In this document: one piece after another, positions 1 to 5,451 of the stretch
How the letters are laid out: every line of letters begins with the position of its first letter
How positions within the stretch are numbered: position 1 is the first letter of the stretch
Source of the DNA: JAGBWK01 sp964490275
GTDB taxonomy: Bacteria; Bacteroidota; Bacteroidia; Bacteroidales; Muribaculaceae
Length of the DNA stretch: 7,190 nucleotides
NCBI GenBank assembly: GCA_964490275.1
Contig: CAZBBL010000107.1
Span: 1 to 7,190, forward strand
Reading direction: 5' to 3'
Notes under the pieces: generated by a model
The model's input: the letters and a program-made list of their open reading frames with translations, nothing else
Database searches by the model: none
Told to the model about the DNA's origin: nothing
Made by a program: the position numbers and the translations under genes

Positions 1-197
1 GTAAATTCATCAAATTGCCATGTCGTAATTAGTCCGATTGGTTGGCCGTAGAAGTTGATTTGCTTTAGATTTGGACCACTTAGGCTTGAGGGCGAAACGA
101 TTTGTTGCCAAGGGCGTTGCTCGGCAATAGGGAACGACTGATTGTAAACATTTTGCAGAAACGGAAGATTGGTTGGGAATGTAAGCGTGATAGACAT
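1..197 (-). CDS. GNAT-like N-acetyltransferase, N-terminal fragment (runs off window)
   Basis: Reading leftward from an ATG at 197-195, 65 codons stay open to the window edge, so the 3' end is missing. The visible peptide begins MSITLTFPTN. It carries an early SFPIAEQRPW stretch (residues 21-30), then the strand-like INFYGQPIGLITTWQFDEF (47-65). This order matches the N-terminus of small Bacteroidetes GNAT acetyltransferases: a 'FP..E.RPW' helix end followed by beta strands of the type 'G..iGl.tyW.fdeF'. GNAT enzymes transfer acetyl from acetyl-CoA to an amine. The substrate cannot be told here, and the acetyl-CoA binding loop lies outside the window. A stop codon immediately precedes the ATG in frame, so the start is fixed. 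The gene begins 8 bp after the histidine kinase stop on the same strand, suggesting cotranscription. The assignment rests on pattern memory of the family and was not checked by search. Confidence 0.72.
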   Translation of the reverse strand, partial: MSITLTFPTNLPFLQNVYNQSFPIAEQRPWQQIVSPSSLSGPNLKQINFYGQPIGLITTWQFDEF

Positions 198-205
198 TTA
201 ATTGA

Positions 206-2293
206 TTATTGTTGCAATGGAATAGTGAAGATAAATCTTGCACCTACTTTGCGGTTGGGTTCGGCGTAGATTTTGCCGTTGAGCAGTCGTGCTATTAATG
301 CACATATAGAGAGGCCGAGTCCGCTGCCCTGAGAATGTGGGTCGAGTTTTTCGAATCGGTCGAAGATTACGAGTTCCTTGCCTTTGGGGATGCCAATGCC
401 GGTGTCGGTAACGATAAAGCTGACGGAGTTTTGAGAGCGTTTGATTTTACATTCGAAGGTGATTGAGCCTTGGTTTGTAAACTTAGCGGCGTTGCTCAGC
501 ATGTTGATAAGCACTTGCTCTACGCGACGTGCGTCGGTCGTGATAAGTTCGTCGGTGACGTTGGTGAAATTGAGCTTGACACCGGGCTTGATGCGAGGTC
601 GGATGGCTTCGATAGCGACGCTGCAGATATCTTGGAGCGAGGCCGGCGCTGTTTTGATTGAAAAGTCGGTGTTTTCAAGAATGCCGATGTCGAGCACGTC
701 GTTGACGAGGGTGCGGAGTAGGTCGGTGCTAAGCTTGATGACGTCGGCGTAGCGGGCGAGGTATTTGCGATTTTCGCTCTCGGTGCAGTCAACCAGAAGT
801 TGAGAATATTCGACAATGGCGTCGAGAGGCATTGTCACCTCGTGGCTAATGTTGTTGATGAAGTCGGTTTTGGAGCGTTCGGCTTTGCGAGCTTGGTCGC
901 GAGCGGCGATAAGTTCGTCGCGTGTCTTGAGCAGCATGGCGCGTTCTTGCGTAAGGTCGTGGTTTGAGATAGCGAGCGAAGCCGACTGTTTGCGATAGCG
1001 GCGCAGGAGTATGAAGAGGATTATAATCAGGCCGAGCATCAGAATTGCGCCGACGATGATGATGCGCAGAGTGCTTTTGTGGGCTTCGATTTCGGCGTTG
1101 TTTTTGTCTGAAACAAGGTCGGAGTTGATACGGCGGAGGTTGCTGACGTCGTAGAGCACTTCAAATTCGCGATATTCTTGAGTCTCTTGTGTCATCAGCT
1201 TATTCTCGAGCTCGTCGATGTATTTGACGGCATATTCGGCCAAGGTAGCTGTGTCGCCGGTTTTTTGTGTTGTTTTGATGATGCATCTCAGGAGTTTGGC
1301 TTTGAGCAGGCGATCGGTGTTGTTTTTGTAGGCTTTGAGCAGGTAGGGGAGAGCGGTGTTGTATTCGCCGCGGGCCATATGATAGTAGGCTGTGGCGATA
1401 GGTTTGTCTTCGAAGTCTTCTTTGACGTCTGGGCTGACGCTCGCCAATTGTTTGATATTTGCGTAGATGTCTTCTACTTCGGCAGGAGTGAGCGCTTCGC
1501 TATGGCCGAGCATACGGCGGTAGGTGAGATAGTTGACGGTGTTGAAGTTGCGGTAGATGCGTCCTTTTTGATGGTGTTCTTGCTCGAGTTGATGGGTGAA
1601 ATCGAGGAGTCGACGAGCGGCGTCGATGGTTTTTTGATGTTCATTGAGGTTGTCGTAGGTGATAACCATCTGTGCGTAGAACATATTGCGAAGGGCGTGG
1701 CTCGGGGAGTTGATGCTGTCGATAAGTTCGGCCGAGCGTTCGAAATAGATGTCGTAGAGCGGGCCACGGGCGTTGTTGCCGATGAGGATGCAGATAGAGG
1801 CGACGTTTTCGAGGGTGGAATAAATGTCGTTGTTTTCGTTTTCTTTGGCTTCTTGGATGGCTCCGGTAATGAGCTTGATGCGGTCGTGATAGGTGCCGTA
1901 GTGGGCTATTGATTTCACTTTGCAAAGCTTTAGAAAGACGATGGTCTCTTCGCGGTCGTCTGATTTGGGGTAGGTGTAGGCCAATGATAGCAGGTGGTCG
2001 AGTTGCGGGATGCTTTTCATGCTGCAGTTGGCCATGAGGCGTATGGTGCCGAGGGCGGCTTCGTCGTCGCCGGCACGTCGCGCGGTGGCGTAGAGTTGCT
2101 CGAGCACCTCCATTTGTTGGTCGACGGTCGAAAGGTCGAAGATGTCGTAGAGGCGTTTAATGCTGTCGGCCGGGGTTTGGAGCTTGCTGAGGCTCGCAAT
2201 AAGGTTGTCGCGAATGAGTGAGGCCTTGGCCGATGGGGCAAAAGCTGACAGGGAGATAAGGGCAGCGATAATTGCGAAATAGAAGCGTGTCAT
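206..2293 (-). CDS. Membrane sensor histidine kinase with periplasmic helical-repeat (TPR-like) domain
   Basis: A 695-residue inner-membrane kinase, predicted to autophosphorylate a histidine and pass the phosphate to a response regulator that is not in this window. The chosen ATG (2293) gives a clean signal peptide (residues 1-24, cleavage near SAKA-S). An ATG 30 codons upstream would add a proline-rich, non-signal extension lying inside the preceding gene. Residues 25-405 are helical and TPR-like, with TAYYHMARGEYNTALPYLLKAY at 301-322 (seen as AYYHMARGEYNTALPY), and are probably the periplasmic sensor. One membrane helix spans 409-430, followed by a coiled coil at 440-475. The HisKA H-box is NNISHEVTMPL with the phosphorylatable H484. 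The HATPase domain has an N-box at 597-606 (N601), DTGIGIP at 630-636, FDRF at 644-647 and GSGLGLS at 656-662. There is no receiver domain. The H-box is unusual: Met replaces the Thr/Asn normally at H+4. The gene starts 38 bp after the ATPase stop, so it probably shares the metal-transporter transcript. The ligand is unknown. Confidence 0.93.
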   Translation of the reverse strand: MTRFYFAIIAALISLSAFAPSAKASLIRDNLIASLSKLQTPADSIKRLYDIFDLSTVDQQMEVLEQLYATARRAGDDEAALGTIRLMANCSMKSIPQLDHLLSLAYTYPKSDDREETIVFLKLCKVKSIAHYGTYHDRIKLITGAIQEAKENENNDIYSTLENVASICILIGNNARGPLYDIYFERSAELIDSINSPSHALRNMFYAQMVITYDNLNEHQKTIDAARRLLDFTHQLEQEHHQKGRIYRNFNTVNYLTYRRMLGHSEALTPAEVEDIYANIKQLASVSPDVKEDFEDKPIATAYYHMARGEYNTALPYLLKAYKNNTDRLLKAKLLRCIIKTTQKTGDTATLAEYAVKYIDELENKLMTQETQEYREFEVLYDVSNLRRINSDLVSDKNNAEIEAHKSTLRIIIVGAILMLGLIIILFILLRRYRKQSASLAISNHDLTQERAMLLKTRDELIAARDQARKAERSKTDFINNISHEVTMPLDAIVEYSQLLVDCTESENRKYLARYADVIKLSTDLLRTLVNDVLDIGILENTDFSIKTAPASLQDICSVAIEAIRPRIKPGVKLNFTNVTDELITTDARRVEQVLINMLSNAAKFTNQGSITFECKIKRSQNSVSFIVTDTGIGIPKGKELVIFDRFEKLDPHSQGSGLGLSICALIARLLNGKIYAEPNRKVGARFIFTIPLQQ

Positions 2294-2331
2294 AAGGAGT
2301 AGAGTTTTTTTGATGGGAGAGAATTGTGGAG

Positions 2332-3027
2332 TTAGTCGGTCTCGGGACAACAGGGGGAGAAGTAGTGATGGTGTGATGAACATTCGGTTAGTGATCTGTT
2401 GACGATGATGTGGCGGTTGGCCATTGTCGCTATTCGCGACATTTCGTGAGAGACGAGGATTATAGTTGCGGAGTCTTTGATGCGTTGCAAGATGTCGTAG
2501 ATGTGATGCTCTGAGCGTTTGTCGAGGTAGCTTAGAGGCTCGTCGAGGATTAATACTCTTGGACGGCTGACCAATGCTCGGCCCAACAGAGCGCGTTGCA
2601 GTTGCCCGCCCGAGAGGTTGCCGATAGGGGAGTCGGCATAGCCTTGAAGCTCCATGTCGGCTATGACTTTGGCTATACGTTGGTCGCTCTCTTGGCGACT
2701 GAGATGCTCGGTAAGCAGGGCCGAACCTATGACTTGTCGCACGGTAATCGGGAAGTTGGAGTCGATCATATTTTTTTGAGGCAGGTAGCCAATGGCCAAG
2801 CGGTCGGTAGCTTTGCCTTCGGCGAAATATTTCACCGTGCCGGATGTGGGTCGTAGGAGCTTAAGGATGATGCGCAGCAATGTGGTTTTGCCACCGCCGT
2901 TGGGTCCGGTAACGGCTAAGAAGTCGCCGTCGTTGACCGTGAGGTTGACGTCGGTGAGGATGCGCTTGTTGTCGCGGCGCATGTTGATGCCTGAAAGCTC
3001 TATTATCGGATTAATGGGTAATAGCAT
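2332..3027 (-). CDS. Cluster-9 metal-type ABC transporter ATP-binding protein (ZnuC/MntB-like)
   Basis: A 231-residue ABC ATPase predicted to power import of a divalent metal (zinc or manganese) on the cytoplasmic side. All nucleotide-binding motifs are intact: Walker A GPNGGGKTT (41-49), Q-loop Q84 in GYLPQKN, signature LSGGQLQR (138-145), Walker B VLILDEP (158-164), D-loop SYLD (166-169) and switch H194. The GYLPQ...DSNFPITVRQVI segment (80-100) is typical of metal-family ATPases (ZnuC, MntB, SitB). The start at 3027 was chosen over an ATG 23 codons upstream because homology-like sequence begins at NPIIELSG and the codon sits inside a 17-bp overlap with the upstream binding-protein gene, a translational-coupling arrangement. 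The protein is slightly short for the family (about 240-260 residues). It ends in an unusual Cys/His tail, CSSHHHYFSPCCPETD (216-231). The metal specificity cannot be decided from sequence, and no permease gene is visible. Confidence 0.93.
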   Translation of the reverse strand: MLLPINPIIELSGINMRRDNKRILTDVNLTVNDGDFLAVTGPNGGGKTTLLRIILKLLRPTSGTVKYFAEGKATDRLAIGYLPQKNMIDSNFPITVRQVIGSALLTEHLSRQESDQRIAKVIADMELQGYADSPIGNLSGGQLQRALLGRALVSRPRVLILDEPLSYLDKRSEHHIYDILQRIKDSATIILVSHEMSRIATMANRHIIVNRSLTECSSHHHYFSPCCPETD

Positions 3028-3886
3028 TGACGATGGTGGTGAATTGTTGTTCCCAATCGCTGTCGAGAGGGTTGATTGTTGTAGCGGGTATCGCAACTTG
3101 GCGACTTATGTTTTCGGCTTGTCGAGAGTCGAAGTTGGCTTGGATGAAAAATGCGCGGATGTCGGCGTTGTCGGCCGTCAGTATCATCTGCTTCATGTCG
3201 AGAGCCGAGGCTTCTTTGTTTTCGAGGCCGATGGCTATTTGCTTGAGGCCGTAGTCGCGGGCGAAGTAGGATAGCGACGGATGCCACACCAGGAAAGCGG
3301 CTCCGCTATATGGGGCTAAAGCTTGCTTGTAGCTATTGTCGAGAGAGTCGAAGCGGGCTTTGAGTTGGCGTAGGTTGGCTTTGTAGTATTGGGCATTGTT
3401 GGGGTCGATGTCGGCCAAGGCATTGCAGATGTTGTCGGCGTAGATGCGGAGGCTTGAGATGGATGTCCAGGTATGCGGGTCGGCGTCGGCGTCGTCGGCG
3501 GTTTCGCTGTGGCTGTGGGTGCCGTATATGGGGCTGATGCCGGTCGAGGCATCGACTATTTTTATGCCGGAGTTGGCGCTAATGCGGCTCAAAAGCGATT
3601 GCTCGAAGGGGAGGTAGCCGGTAGAGAGGTAGAGGTCGGCGTTGTAGACTTGTTTCATGTCTGACACCGTAGGCTCGAAGGCTTCGGGGTTGGCTTGAGA
3701 TTGGAGGAGGGTGACAATATCGACCGAGTCGCCGGCTATTTCGTTGACCAACGAGGCGAAGGGCGGGATGCTTACGGCTATGATAGGACGAGCGCCTTTA
3801 GAATGTGACGGAGCGCAGGCGGCCGATAGCAGGAGAAAAATCGACAGCGTGGTATAGATAATAGGATGCGATATTGCACGTTTCAT
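3011..3886 (-). CDS. Metal ABC transporter substrate-binding lipoprotein (ZnuA/TroA family, cluster 9)
   Basis: A 291-residue periplasmic binding protein expected to capture Zn(II) or Mn(II) for the ATPase encoded next. The start at 3886 gives a short positive N-terminus and a hydrophobic stretch ending LSAAC, so it is probably lipidated at C24. The longer reading from 4018 adds a 44-residue non-signal leader and overruns the promoter. Family marks are VSIPPFASLVNEIAGDSV (38-55), PEAFEPTVSD (67-76), an acidic/His loop THSHSETADDADAD (123-136), DPHTW (136-140, H138), WHPSLSYFARDYGL (201-214, H202) and INPLDSDW (271-278, D275). In most ZnuA proteins the first ligand is the His of PHxYEP; here the position is Glu68. 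The His-rich loop is short. No acidic export signal follows C24, so surface display is not indicated. A TAnnTTTG box lies 5 nt before the ATG. The gene leads the minus-strand operon and overlaps the ATPase gene by 17 bp. Confidence 0.93.
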   Translation of the reverse strand: MKRAISHPIIYTTLSIFLLLSAACAPSHSKGARPIIAVSIPPFASLVNEIAGDSVDIVTLLQSQANPEAFEPTVSDMKQVYNADLYLSTGYLPFEQSLLSRISANSGIKIVDASTGISPIYGTHSHSETADDADADPHTWTSISSLRIYADNICNALADIDPNNAQYYKANLRQLKARFDSLDNSYKQALAPYSGAAFLVWHPSLSYFARDYGLKQIAIGLENKEASALDMKQMILTADNADIRAFFIQANFDSRQAENISRQVAIPATTINPLDSDWEQQFTTIVNAITH

Positions 3887-3891
3887 AAGGG

Positions 3892-3899
3892 CAAAGATA
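3892..3899 (-). promoter_or_regulatory. Candidate Bacteroidetes -7 element for the metal-transport operon
   Basis: On the minus strand the sequence is TATCTTTG, an exact match to the Bacteroidetes primary-sigma -7 consensus TAnnTTTG. Only 5 nt (CCCTT) separate it from the ATG at 3886, so transcription would start at or within about two bases of the start codon and give a leaderless or nearly leaderless mRNA. No convincing TTTG or TTG -33 element is found at the usual 19-21 nt upstream, which lowers confidence. A second promoter further upstream in the divergent region is possible. Confidence 0.45.
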
Positions 3900-4068
3900 G
3901 CAAAAAAATGTGGTCGTTGGTATCGGTAAATGTTAAAACTGATATGAATAATTGGTATATTTGGTTTAAAACGCACGTAATCAGAGGAAAATGAAGTTTT
4001 TGATTGCAAGTTATGCACTCAATATACGTCGTAAGGGTGAAATTTTTCATTAAATATTGTAAAAATAG

Positions 4069-4100
4069 CTTGATAACTAAATTGAAATTTGATATATTTG
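4069..4100 (+). promoter_or_regulatory. Candidate promoter for the lrp-family gene (-33/-7)
   Basis: CTTG at 4069-4072 and TATATTTG at 4093-4100 are separated by 20 nt, fitting the Bacteroidetes promoter form TTTG-N19-21-TAnnTTTG. Transcription would start near 4105 and leave about 60 nt of leader before the ATG at 4167. Of the promoter candidates in the window, this has the best paired elements. Confidence 0.6.
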
Positions 4101-4153
4101 CAAGTTGAAATGCAATACAAGATTGCAACAGAGAATTGTAAAACTAACATTTA

Positions 4154-4161
4154 TATATTTG
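4154..4161 (+). promoter_or_regulatory. Second -7-like element immediately before the lrp-family start codon
   Basis: TATATTTG is followed by 5 nt (AAATT) and then the ATG at 4167, the same spacing as at the divergent metal-transport gene. A well-placed -33 element is not evident; the nearest TTG, at 4136-4138, is only 15 nt away. It could drive a leaderless transcript or be a chance match in AT-rich DNA. Confidence 0.35.
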
Positions 4162-4166
4162 AAATT

Positions 4167-4640
4167 ATGGCACGTCCCCAACTTGATTCCTTAGACGTAA
4201 AAATCCTTCAAATGCTTTCTGGCAATGCACGTAAACCGTTTCTTGAAATAGCTCGCGAATGTAATGTCTCAGGCGCTGCCATTCATCAGCGTATCGGCAA
4301 GCTGCAAGCTATGGGAGTAATCAAAGGCTCTGAAACTTTGATAGAACCCGCATCAATTGGCTATGAAACATGTGCATACATGGGATTCTTCCTCAAAGAT
4401 CCTTCAACATTCGACAGTGTTGTAGAAGAGTTGAAGAAGATACCTGAGGTGGTAGAATGCCACTTTACAACAGGTCAGTATGACATTTTTGTCAAACTGT
4501 TTGCACGCAACAACGATCATTTGCTCCATCTCATTCATGAGAAATTGCAAAATCTCGGACTGTCGCGCACGGAGTCGCTCATCTCGTTCAAAGAGGTGTT
4601 CCGTCGTCAATTGCCAATCAATGAAGAATCTTTGAAATAA
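4167..4640 (+). CDS. Lrp/AsnC family transcriptional regulator
   Basis: A 157-residue DNA-binding regulator of the feast/famine type, usually an octamer of dimers that responds to an amino acid or related small molecule. Residues 5-50 form the AsnC-type helix-turn-helix: LDSLDVKILQMLSGNARKPF, then IARECNVSGAAIHQRIGKLQ as the recognition segment, then MGVIKGSETLIEP leading to the linker. Residues 66-150 form the RAM ligand-binding domain, with YETCAYMGFFL, IPEVVECHFTTGQYDIFVKLFA (seen as VVECHFTTGQYDIFVK) and a closing TESLISFKEVFRRQLPI. Length and motif order are those of a complete family member. The start at 4167 is favoured over an ATG 26 codons upstream because the HTH starts normally from MARPQLD and the upstream extension overlaps promoter elements. 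It is transcribed divergently from the metal-transport operon and ends at a strong terminator, so it is probably monocistronic. Autoregulation is common in this family; control of the divergent operon is only an inference. Confidence 0.95.
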   Translation: MARPQLDSLDVKILQMLSGNARKPFLEIARECNVSGAAIHQRIGKLQAMGVIKGSETLIEPASIGYETCAYMGFFLKDPSTFDSVVEELKKIPEVVECHFTTGQYDIFVKLFARNNDHLLHLIHEKLQNLGLSRTESLISFKEVFRRQLPINEESLK

Positions 4641-4668
4641 GTAGATTCTTAGCTAAGGCAAAGATTTA

Positions 4669-4713
4669 CAGATGCTTGTCGGCGGTTGCCGACAGGCGTC
4701 TGTTGTTTTTTTT
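4669..4713 (+). terminator. Rho-independent terminator after the lrp-family gene
   Basis: The arms at 4669-4683 and 4688-4702 form a 15-bp stem, with two G-U pairs and otherwise Watson-Crick, around a GGTT loop. A T-rich run follows directly, with eight T residues at 4706-4713. It lies 28 bp after the stop codon of the regulator. There is no matching A-run on the other side, so it should act only on plus-strand transcription. It separates the regulator from the downstream plus-strand genes. Confidence 0.92.
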
Positions 4714-4767
4714 AGTTAATAGATATTTTTTCATGCATAAATTGCACGAGTAAAGATATAAAATTGC

Positions 4768-4775
4768 TATATTCG
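4768..4775 (+). promoter_or_regulatory. Possible -7 element for the pRiA4b-like gene
   Basis: TATATTCG differs from TAnnTTTG by one base. The nearest upstream TTG (4742-4744) is 23 nt away, slightly long for this promoter class. If used, transcription would start near 4780 and leave a leader of roughly 65 nt containing a small CTCG/CGAG hairpin at about 4788-4805. Since a strong terminator lies upstream, some promoter must exist between 4714 and 4845; this is the best candidate I see. Confidence 0.3.
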
Positions 4776-4845
4776 CAGTGTAGACTTGGCTCGAGCATAA
4801 GCGAGGGTCGGTCGCCGTCAACTGTAAGCATAATTTACCATACTT

Positions 4846-5388
4846 ATGATTTATAACTTCCGTGTTGTTTCAGACGAAGTGGACAACTTCAAAAGAGAAA
4901 TCCAGATTGATGCCGACGCAACGTTTCTTGATCTGAAGAATGCAATCTGCGATAGCGTCAATTTTGATAAGAACCAAATGTGTTCATTCTTCCTATGTGA
5001 ATCTAATTGGGAAAAGACCAAGGAGATAACGATGGAAGATATGGGGTCAGACTCAGACCAGGATGTCTATCTGATGGAAGAGACAATCTTGAGCGACTAT
5101 ATTGAGGACGAAGGTCAACGATTGATGTTTACTTTCGACTATCTTACCGACCGCTCGCTCTTCATCGAGATGAAAGAGATTATCACCGGCAAAAAGCTGA
5201 AAGACCCGTTGTGTACGCTCTCAAAGGGCAACCCACCGGCACAGAATGTCGATTTTGATGAGTTTGAGGCCAAAAACGATATTAAGGCTGCATCAATCGA
5301 CGATATCGACGAAGACTTCTATGGCTCTGATTCGTACAACGACGACGAGTTTGATATGGAAGGCTTTGACGAAATGACATTAGAATAA
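4846..5388 (+). CDS. Acidic pRiA4b ORF-3-like (IS1096 TnpR-like) family protein, function unknown
   Basis: A 180-residue cytoplasmic protein without signal peptide or membrane helix. It opens MIYNFRVVSDEVDNFKREIQ and continues DADATFLDLKNAICDSVNF (22-40), the ubiquitin-like-fold pattern of the plasmid pRiA4b ORF-3 family (Y.frv...., ....R.i.i....TF.dLh.aI). The usual YDFGD.W.H.I..E segment appears in a relaxed form, FTFDYLTDRSLFIEM (95-109). The usual cysteine-containing CPPED-like end appears as CTLSKGNPPAQ (123-133). Residues 134-180 are an acidic tail with repeated IDDIDED, YNDDEFD and EGFDE. Despite the family name there is no transposase or resolvase here, and nothing suggests mobility; chromosomal copies are common in Bacteroidetes. 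The gene follows the lrp terminator and precedes the DUF6377 gene by 63 bp, so the two may be cotranscribed. The biochemical role is unknown. Confidence 0.85.
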   Translation: MIYNFRVVSDEVDNFKREIQIDADATFLDLKNAICDSVNFDKNQMCSFFLCESNWEKTKEITMEDMGSDSDQDVYLMEETILSDYIEDEGQRLMFTFDYLTDRSLFIEMKEIITGKKLKDPLCTLSKGNPPAQNVDFDEFEAKNDIKAASIDDIDEDFYGSDSYNDDEFDMEGFDEMTLE

Positions 5389-5410
5389 TTCCAATTTCAA
5401 TTCCAATTCA
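5387..5410 (+). repeat. Four-copy hexamer tandem repeat (AATTYM-type) at the gene junction
   Basis: AATTCC, AATTTC, AATTCC and AATTCA follow one another without gaps, starting within the stop codon of the pRiA4b-like gene. The copies differ by one or two bases. It sits in the 63-bp gap before the DUF6377 gene. No hairpin or terminator is seen in this gap. Confidence 0.7.
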
Positions 5411-5451
5411 ATATTTATCCTTAACTAAGCCCTATACCTTAAATAAACCAA

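Noticed and set aside
10..243. 77-codon minus-strand open frame over the kinase end and the GNAT-like fragment
   Set aside because: It overlaps the kinase stop and a better-supported frame with family-like sequence; its own product has no recognisable pattern.
1178..1912. 244-codon plus-strand open frame opposite the histidine kinase
   Set aside because: It lies fully antisense to the helical-repeat domain; its Val/Phe/Gly/Asp-rich composition is that of a codon shadow.
2792..3274. 160-codon plus-strand open frame opposite the ATPase and binding-protein genes
   Set aside because: Antisense to two well-conserved genes and without any family motif.
3883..4128. 81-codon minus-strand frame in the divergent intergenic region
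   Set aside because: AT-rich, covers promoter elements, overlaps the start of the binding-protein gene, and shows no domain pattern.
4785..4830. GC-rich stretch before the pRiA4b-like gene considered as a tRNA fragment or riboswitch
   Set aside because: Only a 4-bp CTCG/CGAG stem and a short palindrome can be formed; no cloverleaf or known aptamer core is seen.
4846..5388. Insertion-sequence passenger gene, suggested by the IS1096/pRiA4b family name
   Set aside because: No transposase, inverted repeats or target duplication are visible around it; the family name does not show mobility.
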